Of a DNA stretch of 64,000 bases, positions 42,991 through 51,740 are shown piece by piece; the stretch's first letter is position 1, and each line of letters starts with the position of its first letter. The notes beneath the pieces are model-generated. The model did not search any database. It saw only the letters and a program-made list of their open reading frames with translations, and had not been told where the DNA came from. The stretch is from NCBI GenBank assembly GCA_944319945.1, contig CALUFN010000008.1, forward strand, positions 1 through 64,000, in the 5' to 3' direction. The position numbers and the translations under genes are program-made. This DNA comes from an uncultured Prevotella sp. Its GTDB lineage: Bacteria > Bacteroidota > Bacteroidia > Bacteroidales > Bacteroidaceae.

Positions 42991-44280
42991 ATGCTTACAC
43001 TTAAACTTATCAGTGAAGAAACTGAACGTGTAATTAAGGGATTGGAGAAAAAACACTTCGAGGGCGCTAAGGAGGCTATTGACAACGTGCTGGCGCTCGA
43101 CAAGACAAGGCGCGCCACGCAGCAGCAGCTCGACAAGGACTTGCAGGAAGGCAAGAAACTTGCAGCCCAAATAGGCCGGCTGATGAAGGAAGGTAAAACC
43201 GACGAGGCCGCTGCCGTAAAAGAGAGCGTGGCCGGGCTGAAGGAAACTTCAAAGCAACTTGAGCACGAACTTACGGATATCCAGCAGAAACTTACCGAAC
43301 TGCTTTGCACCATACCGAACATTCCTAACGACGACGTGCCTGAAGGCAAGGACGCCTCTGACAACGTAGTGGTAAAGGAAGGCGGCGTAATACCAGAGCT
43401 TCCGGCTGATGCGCTTTGCCATTGGGACTTGTGCAAGAAGTTCAACCTGATTAATTTCGACCTCGGCGTAAAGATAACGGGAGCCGGCTTCCCCATTTAC
43501 ATTGGTAAGATGGCACGCCTGCAGAGGGCGCTTGAGGCGTTCTTCCTCGACGAGGCACGTAAGAGCGGTTATCTCGAGATACAGCCGCCGTATGTGGTTA
43601 ACGAAGCCTCAGGATACGGAACGGGGCAGCTGCCCGACAAGGAAGGGCAGATGTACCACTGCAACCTTGACAACCTTTACCTGATTCCTACGGCCGAGGT
43701 CCCGGTTACTAACATATTCCGCGACGTGATACTCGACGAGAAGGACTTGCCGGTTAAGTATTGCGCATATTCGGCTTGCTTCCGCCGCGAGGCCGGCTCT
43801 TACGGTAAGGACGTGCGCGGACTCAACCGCCTGCACCAGTTTGACAAGGTTGAACTTGTGCGCATAGACAAGCCCGAGCATTCTTACAAGTCGCTCGACG
43901 AGATGCTCGCCCATGTGGAAGGATTGTGCCAAAAGCTCGAATTGCCGTACCACATACTGCGTCTTTGCGGCGGCGACATGAGTTTCACTTCAGCCATTTG
44001 CTATGACTTCGAGGTGTACAGCGCAGCCCAGAAGAAGTGGCTCGAGGTGTCTTCGGTCAGCAACTTCGAGAGCTATCAGGCCAACCGCCTGAAGTGCCGT
44101 TACCGCAATCCGGAGACGAAGAAGCCCGAACTTTGTCATACGCTCAACGGTTCTGCTCTCGCCCTGCCGCGCATAGTGGCCGCTATCATGGAGAACAACC
44201 AGACTCCCGAAGGCATAAGGGTGCCTAAAGTGCTCGTGCCTTATTGCGGATTCGAAATGCTCGACGATAAGAATTTTTAA
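42991..44280 (+). CDS. serS: Seryl-tRNA synthetase
   Basis: SerS charges tRNA-Ser. The 429-residue class II enzyme has the N-terminal antiparallel coiled-coil arm (about 25-110), motif 1 in the ALEAFFLDEARKSGYLEIQPP region, motif 2 SACFRREAGSYGKDVRGLNR (20 residues) and motif 3 LNGSALALPRIVAAIMENNQ. Length and order are standard. It is flanked on both sides by family A repeats. Confidence 0.97.
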   Translation: MLTLKLISEETERVIKGLEKKHFEGAKEAIDNVLALDKTRRATQQQLDKDLQEGKKLAAQIGRLMKEGKTDEAAAVKESVAGLKETSKQLEHELTDIQQKLTELLCTIPNIPNDDVPEGKDASDNVVVKEGGVIPELPADALCHWDLCKKFNLINFDLGVKITGAGFPIYIGKMARLQRALEAFFLDEARKSGYLEIQPPYVVNEASGYGTGQLPDKEGQMYHCNLDNLYLIPTAEVPVTNIFRDVILDEKDLPVKYCAYSACFRREAGSYGKDVRGLNRLHQFDKVELVRIDKPEHSYKSLDEMLAHVEGLCQKLELPYHILRLCGGDMSFTSAICYDFEVYSAAQKKWLEVSSVSNFESYQANRLKCRYRNPETKKPELCHTLNGSALALPRIVAAIMENNQTPEGIRVPKVLVPYCGFEMLDDKNF

Positions 44281-44284
44281 ATTT

Positions 44285-44436
44285 AGGTTTTACGGTTATG
44301 AGGTTGTAAGGTTTTACGGGCGTTGGAACATATTTATTTAAGTAGTTGGTTCCCAATAATCAACAGAAATACCAGTCCGAACCTTACAACCCCAAAACTT
44401 TATAACCGTATAACCCCAAAACCTTATAACCTAAGA
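44285..44436. repeat. ACGGTT/AACCGT inverted short-word repeat (family A)
   Basis: The left arm (aggttttacggttatgaggt) and the right arm (cttacaaccccaaaacttta, ataaccccaaaaccttataa) are inverted word runs around a spacer of about 65 bases. The block fills the serS to Nfn-like gap. Confidence 0.87.
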
Positions 44437-44441
44437 TTCTA

Positions 44442-46802
44442 ATGAATAAGATTATCCGTAAAGAACAGTTTTCGGAGAAGGTTTTCCTCTTTGAAGTAGA
44501 GGCTCCGCTTATTGCGAAGAGCCGTAAGGCCGGAAACTTCGTTATCGTCAGGATCGGCGACAAGGGTGAACGAATGCCGTTGACCATAGCCGATGCCGAC
44601 GTAGAGAAAGGTACTATCACGATTGTGGTGCAGGAAGTAGGCTTGTCGTCGACTAAATTGTGCCGTTTGGAGGTAGGCGACTACATAACCGACGTAGTGG
44701 GGCCGCTCGGTAATCCTACACGAATAGAGAAGTATGGAACCGTGATTTGTGCCGGGGGCGGTGTCGGCATCGCGCCGATGTTGCCAATCGCCAAGGCGCT
44801 GAAGGCGGCGGGCAACCGTGTGCTTTCGGTTATTGCAGGGCGCAATAAGGAACTTGTAATACTTGAAGACGAGGTACGTGCCAGTAGCGACGAACTGATA
44901 ATAATGACCGACGACGGTTCTTACGGAGAAAAAGGAGTAGTAACGATAGGCATTGAGAAGCTGATTAAGCAGGAACATATCGATAAAGTGTTTGCCATAG
45001 GACCTCCTATAATGATGAAATTCTGCTGCATGCTTACTAAAAAATACGACATCCCTACCGACGTATCGCTTAATACCATAATGGTAGACGGCACCGGCAT
45101 GTGCGGAGCTTGCCGCCTTACGATAGGCGGAAAGACGAAATTCGTGTGCATTGACGGCCCCGAGTTCGACGGAGCTTTGGTCGACTGGGACGAGATGTTC
45201 AAGCGCATGGGTACGTTTAAGCGTGCCGAACAGGAGGAGATGGAGCACTTTGAGGAGCATCTCGGAAACGCAACAACAGCCGACGAAAGCAGTAATACGC
45301 ATGCTTTGGATGCGGAACAGGCTATGGATGTGGTACCGACAGACGAGCCGCTTGACGTTCTTACCGACAGGAACGCCGAATGGCGTAAGACCCTGCGTGC
45401 GTCGATGAAGCCCAAAGAACGAACGGCCATTGAGCGTGTCAAGATGCCCGAGCTTGAACCTTCGTACCGAATCACTACCCGATATGAGGAAGTAAACAAG
45501 GGATTGACAAAGCAAATGGCACTGACCGAGGCCAAGCGTTGCCTTGATTGCGCCAAACCTACTTGCGTTGAAGGTTGCCCGGTGAATATAGACATACCGT
45601 CGTTTGTCAAGAACATTGAGCGCGGACAGTTTCTTGCTGCCGCTAAGGTGCTAAAGAATACGTCGGCCCTGCCTGCCGTATGCGGCCGCGTATGTCCGCA
45701 GGAAAAACAGTGCGAAAGCCGCTGCATCCATCTGAAGATGAACGGACCGGCCGTCGCAATAGGGTATCTTGAACGTTTTGCCGCCGACTATGAGCGTGAG
45801 AGCGGCAACATGTCGGTTCCGGCCCTTGCCCCGTCTAACGGCATAAAGGTCGCCGTTGTGGGTTCCGGTCCAGCAGGACTGAGCTTTGCCGGAGACATGG
45901 CCAAGCGTGGATATGACGTCTATGTGTTCGAGGCTTTGCACGAGATCGGCGGTGTGTTAAAATATGGAATACCTGAGTTTCGTCTGCCTAACAGGATTGT
46001 CGATGTCGAGATCGACAACCTGAAGAAGATGGGAGTGCACTTCCAAACGGACTGCATCGTAGGCAAGACCATAAGCATAGAGCAGTTGGAGCAGAGCGGT
46101 TTTAAGGGAATTTTCGTTGGTTCGGGCGCAGGTCTGCCCAACTTTATGAACATTCCGGGAGAAAACCTGATAAACGTGATGTCGTCAAACGAGTATCTTA
46201 CCCGTGTAAACCTTATGGATGCGGCCAATCCTACGACCGATACGCCGCTTAACATAGGCAAGAAGGTGCTTGTGGTAGGAGGAGGCAACACGGCTATGGA
46301 CTCATGTCGCACGGCTAAACGCCTCGGTGCCGATGTTACGATTGTTTATCGGCGTTCGGAGGCTGAAATGCCTGCGCGCGTTGAAGAGGTTAAGCATGCT
46401 AAGGAGGAAGGCATCAATTTCATGTGCCTGCATAATCCTATCGAATATATTGCCGACGAAAACGGGGCCGTAAAGCAAGCTGTTTTACAGGTGATGACGC
46501 TTGGCGAACCCGATGCGTCGGGCCGCAGAAGTCCGGTTCCCGTCGAGGGAAAGACCGTTACCGTAGATACCGATCAAGTGATCGTGGCCATCGGTGTGTC
46601 GCCTAATCCGCTTGTACCCAAGTCGATAAAGGATCTCGTGCTTGGCCGTAAAAATACGATAGTAGTGAACGAAGAGATGCAAAGCTCGCGTCCTGAGATA
46701 TTCGCCGGAGGCGATATCGTTCGCGGCGGAGCGACCGTAATACTCGCAATGGGCGACGGACGCCATGCTGCTGCAAGCATGGACAAGCAGCTGAGAAAGT
46801 AA
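44442..46802 (+). CDS. Fused NfnA/NfnB-type oxidoreductase (DHOD-B-like flavoprotein + GltD-like)
   Basis: A 786-residue single polypeptide joining the two subunits of NADH-dependent ferredoxin:NADP reductase/sulfide dehydrogenase-like enzymes. Residues 1-270 are the FAD/NAD reductase with a PyrK-like [2Fe-2S] site (GTGMCGACRLTIGG, FVCIDGPE). Residues about 330-786 are GltD-like: two cysteine clusters (CLDCAKPTCVEGCPVNIDIP and CGRVCPQEKQCESRC), an FAD loop GSGPAGLSFAGDMAKRGY and a second nucleotide loop VGGGNTAMDSCRTAKRLG. The fusion is common in Bacteroidetes. Whether it bifurcates electrons or acts as glutamate synthase small subunit cannot be told; no gltB large subunit is nearby. Confidence 0.88.
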   Translation: MNKIIRKEQFSEKVFLFEVEAPLIAKSRKAGNFVIVRIGDKGERMPLTIADADVEKGTITIVVQEVGLSSTKLCRLEVGDYITDVVGPLGNPTRIEKYGTVICAGGGVGIAPMLPIAKALKAAGNRVLSVIAGRNKELVILEDEVRASSDELIIMTDDGSYGEKGVVTIGIEKLIKQEHIDKVFAIGPPIMMKFCCMLTKKYDIPTDVSLNTIMVDGTGMCGACRLTIGGKTKFVCIDGPEFDGALVDWDEMFKRMGTFKRAEQEEMEHFEEHLGNATTADESSNTHALDAEQAMDVVPTDEPLDVLTDRNAEWRKTLRASMKPKERTAIERVKMPELEPSYRITTRYEEVNKGLTKQMALTEAKRCLDCAKPTCVEGCPVNIDIPSFVKNIERGQFLAAAKVLKNTSALPAVCGRVCPQEKQCESRCIHLKMNGPAVAIGYLERFAADYERESGNMSVPALAPSNGIKVAVVGSGPAGLSFAGDMAKRGYDVYVFEALHEIGGVLKYGIPEFRLPNRIVDVEIDNLKKMGVHFQTDCIVGKTISIEQLEQSGFKGIFVGSGAGLPNFMNIPGENLINVMSSNEYLTRVNLMDAANPTTDTPLNIGKKVLVVGGGNTAMDSCRTAKRLGADVTIVYRRSEAEMPARVEEVKHAKEEGINFMCLHNPIEYIADENGAVKQAVLQVMTLGEPDASGRRSPVPVEGKTVTVDTDQVIVAIGVSPNPLVPKSIKDLVLGRKNTIVVNEEMQSSRPEIFAGGDIVRGGATVILAMGDGRHAAASMDKQLRK

Positions 46803-46828
46803 GCATAGTCATAATAACCAAATAGCAA

Positions 46829-47197
46829 ATGAACGGATTGTATACGATTATCTTGCTCATACTAAGCAACGTCTTTATGACACTTGCTTGGTATGGGCAC
46901 TTAAAGTTGCAGACTTCAGGCATTTCGGCGAAATGGCCGTTGATCGGAGTCATAGCGTTTTCATGGGGAATAGCCTTTTTTGAGTATTGTTGCCAAGTGC
47001 CGGCAAACCGCATCGGCTTTGTGGATAACGGCGGACCATTCTCGCTTATCCAACTGAAAGTAATCCAAGAGTGTATTAGTCTCGGCGTTTTTGCCGTAAT
47101 AATAAACATCCTGTTTCAGGGCCAGAGTCTCCATTGGAACCACATTCTTGCCTTTTTGCTTATAATTTGTGCCGTTTATTTGGTATTCATGAAATAA
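46829..47197 (+). CDS. DMT-like small membrane protein (DUF486)
   Basis: A 122-residue protein with four predicted membrane helices (about 1-20, 33-50, 75-95, 100-120). IGVIAFSWGIAFFEYCCQVPANRIG is characteristic of the DUF486/DMT family, quoted here as SWGIAFFEYCCQVPANRIG. The role is unknown; relatives are small drug/metabolite transporter-like proteins. It lies 26 bases after the Nfn-like gene and 2 bases before ttcA, and is likely part of one transcript. Confidence 0.85.
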   Translation: MNGLYTIILLILSNVFMTLAWYGHLKLQTSGISAKWPLIGVIAFSWGIAFFEYCCQVPANRIGFVDNGGPFSLIQLKVIQECISLGVFAVIINILFQGQSLHWNHILAFLLIICAVYLVFMK

Positions 47198-47199
47198 GT

Positions 47200-47931
47200 A
47201 TGCCGCTTCTTTCGGAAGAACAAAAACTTGAGAAAAGAATCATAAGTCGCTTTCAGAAAGCGATTTATGATTTTCTTTTAATTGAAGACAATGACCGTGT
47301 GCTTGTCGGATTGTCGGGAGGTAAGGACTCTTTGTGCATGCTAGAGCTACTGGCTGCCAGGCAAAAGATAAGCAGACCTCGGTTTTCCGTTGAGGCCTTG
47401 CACATAAGGATGTCGAACATAAAATATGAGTCGGACGTTGAATATCTCCGTGATTTCTCGGAAAGTAGGGGTGTAAGGTTTCATACCGTCACCACAGGCT
47501 TTGACTCTTCTACGGATAACCGCAAGTCGCCATGCTTCCTTTGTTCGTGGAACAGGCGCAAACAGTTGTTCTTGAAAGCGCAGGAACTGGGCTGCAACAA
47601 GATTGCCTTAGGTCATCACATGGACGATATCATCCATACGGCAATGATGAACCTGTTCTTTCAGGGTGGTTTCTCTACGATGCCTGTCCGCCTGAAAATG
47701 AGAAAAATGCCTTTGACGATAATCCGTCCGCTTTGTCTTGAGGCCGAATCAGATCTCCGCCAATACGCCTTGAATAAAGGTTATAGGAAACAGGTGAAGC
47801 TGTGTCCTTACGAAGCGGATTCACACCGTTCGGACATGAAGGCTCTTTTCGAGCGTATCGAGGAAATGAACGAAGAAGCGCGTTATTCCGTATGGAATGC
47901 GCTTAATAAGGAAAATAAACTGATTGAATGA
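47200..47931 (+). CDS. ttcA: TtcA-like tRNA 2-thiocytidine biosynthesis ATPase
   Basis: PP-loop enzyme that adenylates C32 of certain tRNAs so that sulfur can replace the 2-oxygen. From ATG 47200 the protein has 243 residues with the PP-loop SGGKDS at 39-44, the cluster cysteines in CFLC (SPCFLCSWNRRKQLF) and a third Cys in KLCPYEADSHRSDMK, as in TtcA. GHHMDDIIHTAMMNLFFQG is the second family motif. The upstream in-frame ATG at 47134 lies inside the DUF486 gene and is rejected. The protein is somewhat short for the family (E. coli 311), as usual in Bacteroidetes. Confidence 0.87.
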   Translation: MPLLSEEQKLEKRIISRFQKAIYDFLLIEDNDRVLVGLSGGKDSLCMLELLAARQKISRPRFSVEALHIRMSNIKYESDVEYLRDFSESRGVRFHTVTTGFDSSTDNRKSPCFLCSWNRRKQLFLKAQELGCNKIALGHHMDDIIHTAMMNLFFQGGFSTMPVRLKMRKMPLTIIRPLCLEAESDLRQYALNKGYRKQVKLCPYEADSHRSDMKALFERIEEMNEEARYSVWNALNKENKLIE

Positions 47932-47940
47932 GATTTACGG

Positions 47941-47979
47941 ACAATCCCTGAAAACCGATGACAGGTTTTCAGGGATTGT
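47941..47979. terminator. Bidirectional terminator between ttcA and rfbB
   Basis: A perfect 16-base stem, ACAATCCCTGAAAACC (47941-47956) with 47964-47979, and a 7-base loop, lies between the convergent ends of ttcA (47931) and rfbB (47985). No strong U-run follows on either side. Confidence 0.8.
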
Positions 47980-47984
47980 GATTG

Positions 47985-49124
47985 TTACCTGTTATTGTAC
48001 ATATTTTCGTAATATTTTTGATAATCGCCGCTTGTCACGTTGTCCATCCATTCTTGATTGTCAAGATACCAACGCACGGTTTTCTCAATACCTTCCTCAA
48101 ATTGAAGGCTTGGTTCCCAGCCTAATTCACGTTGAAGTTTGCGTGAGTCTATGGCGTAGCGCATGTCGTGGCCCTTACGGTCGGTGACGTATGTTATCAG
48201 ATTCATGTCTTCACCTTCTTTCCTTCCTAATAGGCGGTCAACCGTTTTGATTACGACTTTAACAATGTCGATGTTTTTCCATTCGTTGAAGCCGCCTATG
48301 TTGTAAGTGTCGGCCGTTTTACCTTCGTGGAATATGAGGTCTATTGCACGTGCGTGATCTTCTACGTAGAGCCAGTCGCGCACGTTCTCGCCTTTGCCGT
48401 AAACAGGTAAAGGCTTGCGGTGGCGTATGTTATTAATAAATAAAGGTATGAGCTTTTCAGGGAATTGGTACGGACCATAGTTGTTAGAGCAGTTTGTCAC
48501 GATAGTCGGCATTCCGTAAGTGTCGTGGAATGCTCTTACAAAATGGTCTGAACTAGCCTTTGACGCAGAGTAGGGTGAGTGCGGATTGTATTTTGTTTCC
48601 TCTGTGAAAAACTTCGTACCGTAGGCGTGATGGTGCATTGAAGAGGCCTTTGTCGTAAACGGAGATTCTATGCCTTCAGGATTGGTAAGTTCCAAAGCCC
48701 CGTAAACCTCGTCTGTAGATATGTGGTAAAAGCGTTTGCCTTCATAGCCTTCAGGCCGGCTTTCCCAATACTCCTTAGCTGCTTGGAGCAGCGTCAGCGT
48801 GCCGATGACATTGGTACGTGCGAATGTGAACGGATCCTTTATTGAGCGGTCTACGTGGCTTTCGGCTGCCAAATGGATGATACCGTCGATATTATAGTCG
48901 TTCATCAGTTTGCGTATCGCTTCATAGTCGCATATATCCGCCTTTACAAATGCGTAGTTCCCCTTGTTTTCTATGTCTTTCAAGTTTGCAAGGTTGCCGG
49001 CGTATGTAAGTTTGTCAAGGTTGACAATACGGTACTCCGGATATTTATTAACGAATAGGCGCACTACGTGCGAGCCAATGAAACCGGCTCCTCCGGTTAT
49101 CATTATGTTACGTTTGAAGTTCAT
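47985..49124 (-). CDS. rfbB: dTDP-glucose 4,6-dehydratase
   Basis: RfbB converts dTDP-glucose to dTDP-4-keto-6-deoxyglucose, the second step to dTDP-L-rhamnose. The 379-residue short-chain dehydrogenase has GGAGFIGSHVVRLF (NAD loop), STDEVYGAL with catalytic Thr-Asp-Glu, YSASKASSDH (Tyr-x3-Lys) and the dTDP site NNYGPYQFPEKLIPLFI. It is a little longer than E. coli RmlB (361). It is last in rfbC-rfbD-rfbB on the minus strand. The first enzyme, RfbA, is not in the window. Confidence 0.96.
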   Translation of the reverse strand: MNFKRNIMITGGAGFIGSHVVRLFVNKYPEYRIVNLDKLTYAGNLANLKDIENKGNYAFVKADICDYEAIRKLMNDYNIDGIIHLAAESHVDRSIKDPFTFARTNVIGTLTLLQAAKEYWESRPEGYEGKRFYHISTDEVYGALELTNPEGIESPFTTKASSMHHHAYGTKFFTEETKYNPHSPYSASKASSDHFVRAFHDTYGMPTIVTNCSNNYGPYQFPEKLIPLFINNIRHRKPLPVYGKGENVRDWLYVEDHARAIDLIFHEGKTADTYNIGGFNEWKNIDIVKVVIKTVDRLLGRKEGEDMNLITYVTDRKGHDMRYAIDSRKLQRELGWEPSLQFEEGIEKTVRWYLDNQEWMDNVTSGDYQKYYENMYNNR

Positions 49125-49151
49125 GTATGTATCGTTTAATTTAAGAAAATG

Positions 49152-50063
49152 TTATTTTGTAGCTTTCATGTTGTTCATGCACGTTTTTAGTGAATCCGTC
49201 CAATAAGGCACTTTAATTCCGAATGTCTGTTTGATTTTTGTCTTGTCAAGCACGGAATAGGCCGGACGTGTCACTGGACTGGGAAACTCGTCGCTGTGGC
49301 AGGGGAGTATGTCGCATGCCGTGTTGCCGGCAAGTTCGGCTATCTTTTTCGTAAAGTCATACCACGAGCATACGCCTTCGTTGCTGAAATGGTAGATGCC
49401 CGTCTTGCTGTAGCCGGCTTTGGGGGCTTCATTGTCGTAATCATCCAATACCGTTTTAATCGCATCGGCTAAGTCGTAGGCGTATGTCGGGGTGCCGGCT
49501 TGGTCGAATACGACGTTAAGTTGCGGTTTGGTTGCCGTTAGGTTAAGCATTGTCTTGACGAAATTGCGACCGTATTCGGAGTAAAGCCATGCTGTACGTA
49601 TGATAACATAGTCGCAGCCTACAGCTTGTATGTTCTCTTCGCCTTCGAGTTTAGTCGCGCCGTAAACTCCCGTCGGGGTGCCCTTTTGGTCCTCGCGGCA
49701 AGGCGTATTATAAGGGTCGCCGCCGAACACGTAGTCTGTTGATATTTGTATCAGCAGACCGTCAACTTCTTTCATAGCCTCTGCCAAGATTCTTGGAGCC
49801 TCGGCGTTGAGTTTCCTACATAGAGTGCTGTCGCTTTCGGCCTTGTCTACGTTGGTGTATGCGGCGCAATTCACGATGCAGCGTATGCCGTTTTCTTTTA
49901 CTATACGCTTAACGGCTTTGCTGTCGGTAATGTCTAATATGGTGGTATCTACGCCTTCTGCCTCTACCACGTCGGTAAATACGTAATTGTAATTAGTCTG
50001 CTTACTGATTATGCGCATTTCGTTACCCAGCTGGCCGTTGGCACCTGTTACAAGTATGTTCAT
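49152..50063 (-). CDS. rfbD: dTDP-4-dehydrorhamnose reductase
   Basis: RfbD reduces dTDP-4-keto-L-rhamnose to dTDP-L-rhamnose with NAD(P)H. The 303-residue protein has GANGQLGNEMRIIS at the cofactor loop, NCAAYTNVDKAESD, the STDYVFGG motif and YGATKLEGE with the catalytic Tyr-x3-Lys, then TAWLYSEYGRNFVKTM. The order of the gene before rfbB and after rfbC with small gaps (27 and 129 bases) suggests one transcription unit. Confidence 0.95.
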   Translation of the reverse strand: MNILVTGANGQLGNEMRIISKQTNYNYVFTDVVEAEGVDTTILDITDSKAVKRIVKENGIRCIVNCAAYTNVDKAESDSTLCRKLNAEAPRILAEAMKEVDGLLIQISTDYVFGGDPYNTPCREDQKGTPTGVYGATKLEGEENIQAVGCDYVIIRTAWLYSEYGRNFVKTMLNLTATKPQLNVVFDQAGTPTYAYDLADAIKTVLDDYDNEAPKAGYSKTGIYHFSNEGVCSWYDFTKKIAELAGNTACDILPCHSDEFPSPVTRPAYSVLDKTKIKQTFGIKVPYWTDSLKTCMNNMKATK

Positions 50064-50160
50064 TGTTCTTATTTTATTTAGGAGTGATGGAGTAAGGATT
50101 TGGGGAGTAAAGTGGAAATGCCTTGTTCAATTTATAATTAAGAATTTACAATTAGTAGTT

Positions 50161-50192
50161 TTTCCCACCTTCTCGTTTTCCCACCTTCTCAC
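50161..50192. repeat. GGTGGGAAAACGAGAAGG repeat at the rfbC end (family C-like)
   Basis: Two near-identical words, cccaccttctcgtttt and cccaccttctcac, lie directly after the rfbC stop. They resemble the family C word, but the opposing arm is not clear, so this may be a degenerate copy. Confidence 0.55.
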
Positions 50193-50750
50193 TTACATAT
50201 AAATGAATGGACTCTCGAAGTCTTTCAGCAAAGGATGTCTTGTGTCTTTTTCGCTGAGTATGGCGTTTTCTGTAGGTATGCGCCAATCTATCCCGAGACT
50301 GTCGTCAAGAATACTTATTCCCCCGTCGGCTTCGGGGTGGTAAAACTCGTCGCACTTGTATTGGAATACGGCCGTTTCGCTCAGCACGGCGAACCCGTGG
50401 GCAAATCCTTTGGGGATGAAGAATTGCCTGTGGTTGTCTTCCGTCAGTTCGACAGCTACGTGTTTACCGTAAGTGGGCGAGCCTTTGCGTATGTCGACGG
50501 CGACGTCGAGCACGGCCCCCCTGACACACCTTACCAGCTTGGCCTGGGTAAATGGAGGACGTTGGAAATGCAGTCCGCGCATTACGCCGTATGACGACAT
50601 GCTCTCGTTGTCTTGTACAAACTCTACGTGACCGATTTTTTCATCAAACTCTTTTTGTGAGAAACTTTCAAAGAAATATCCGCGTGCATCCTTGAATATA
50701 CGGGGCTCGATGATCACCACGCCTTCGATGCCAGTCTTAATTATTTCCAT
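50193..50750 (-). CDS. rfbC: dTDP-4-dehydrorhamnose 3,5-epimerase
   Basis: RfbC epimerises C3 and C5 of dTDP-4-keto-6-deoxyglucose. The 185-residue cupin has FVQDNESMSSYGVMRGLHFQ (given from FVQDNESMSSYGVMRGLHFQ, 20 residues) with the catalytic His, GAVLDVAVDIRKGSPTYGKH, and FIPKGFAHGFAVLSE, all diagnostic. It heads the rfbC-rfbD-rfbB set. Together they provide dTDP-rhamnose for surface polysaccharide. Confidence 0.96.
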   Translation of the reverse strand: MEIIKTGIEGVVIIEPRIFKDARGYFFESFSQKEFDEKIGHVEFVQDNESMSSYGVMRGLHFQRPPFTQAKLVRCVRGAVLDVAVDIRKGSPTYGKHVAVELTEDNHRQFFIPKGFAHGFAVLSETAVFQYKCDEFYHPEADGGISILDDSLGIDWRIPTENAILSEKDTRHPLLKDFESPFIYM

Positions 50751-50898
50751 TTATCGTTTTTATGTTTAGTCCGGATTACTTGTAAAAAAGTAGTCGCTCA
50801 TCGAAAAAACGGCGTTCCGACTTGCGGCTGCAATATTACGAATAATTTTTGAGAAATGCTGATGTGAGGGCCTAAAAAGTATTGTTTTTGTTAAAACA

Positions 50899-50939
50899 CA
50901 CGTTCCGCAAAGTACGCTTAAGCTGCTTTGCGGAACGTG
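50899..50939 (-). terminator. Terminator of the outer-membrane barrel pair
   Basis: A perfect 14-base stem, CACGTTCCGCAAAG (50899-50912) with CTTTGCGGAACGTG (50926-50939), followed on the minus strand by TGTTTTAAC, lies 35 bases after the stop of the gene at 50974. Confidence 0.85.
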
Positions 50940-50973
50940 ACTGCATCTGTATTCCCGTGACGATGTAGTGAGA

Positions 50974-51693
50974 TTAGTATTGCGACAGGCGCTTAAACTT
51001 GCCTTTGCTCTTGCCTAAATCCCATTGCACGCCGATGTGGAAGTCTAAGTATCCGTTGCTGCCAGCCGCTACGCCCATACCGGTACCGGCAACGTCGCCG
51101 AAAAATTCGCTCGTCATCACTTGGTAAGCTACGTCGGCATACAGGCTGAGACGCTCGTTAAGCCTGTATGTGCTGCCTATGCCCACGCCGACCATAGGAG
51201 AGCTTGAGCTTATCGCAAGGTTGCTGATGAATCCAGCGCGCGGAAATACCAGCATGTTCCACTTGCGTGAGTCGTCGTAGCCTAGAATCACGTTGTGAAG
51301 GTTGAGCATGACGTCGACATACGCCGCAAGGAATCCTCCTTCGTCCATATTCTTGCCGTTGCGCCCTGCCGGTGCCAGCCATTCAAGGTGGCCGTTCTCA
51401 AACAGCGGGAATCCGTTTTCCCATTTCAGCCTTGCCCTGAGGCTGATTTCGGGCGAGAACCATTTTCCAACGGCACCGGCGAATCCGAAGGTCTTGCCTT
51501 TCGGGAACACGTGTGAGAAATTGCTGCCGTAAGGGTTGAGCAAGGTCATGTCGAGACCGGCTTGGAGATACCAGTTGTCCCAAAACGAATTAGTCACAAC
51601 GGGATCGCCGGCGGTCGTGTCGGTTTTTGTCTGCGCGAATGACGACGATGCACATATAAGCGTTAAAACTAATGTAAGAAATATCTTTTTCAT
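50974..51693 (-). CDS. Outer membrane beta-barrel protein (paralogue 1)
   Basis: A 239-residue predicted outer membrane barrel: signal peptide MKKIFLTLVLTLICASSSFAQ (cut after SSFAQ), then alternating amphipathic strands. TNSFWDNWYLQAGLDMTLLN and GKTFGFAGAVGKWFSPEISL are shared almost word for word with the next gene, as is GSNGYLDFHIGVQWDLG near the end. There is no OmpA-like peptidoglycan domain. The function is not known; a porin or structural role is possible. It lies 47 bases downstream of its paralogue and shares its transcript, ending in a strong terminator. Confidence 0.82.
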   Translation of the reverse strand: MKKIFLTLVLTLICASSSFAQTKTDTTAGDPVVTNSFWDNWYLQAGLDMTLLNPYGSNFSHVFPKGKTFGFAGAVGKWFSPEISLRARLKWENGFPLFENGHLEWLAPAGRNGKNMDEGGFLAAYVDVMLNLHNVILGYDDSRKWNMLVFPRAGFISNLAISSSSPMVGVGIGSTYRLNERLSLYADVAYQVMTSEFFGDVAGTGMGVAAGSNGYLDFHIGVQWDLGKSKGKFKRLSQY

Positions 51694-51740
51694 AAATTCC
51701 GTATTCTTATCTTCATGTCGGGCTTACGCCGGTTGTTATT

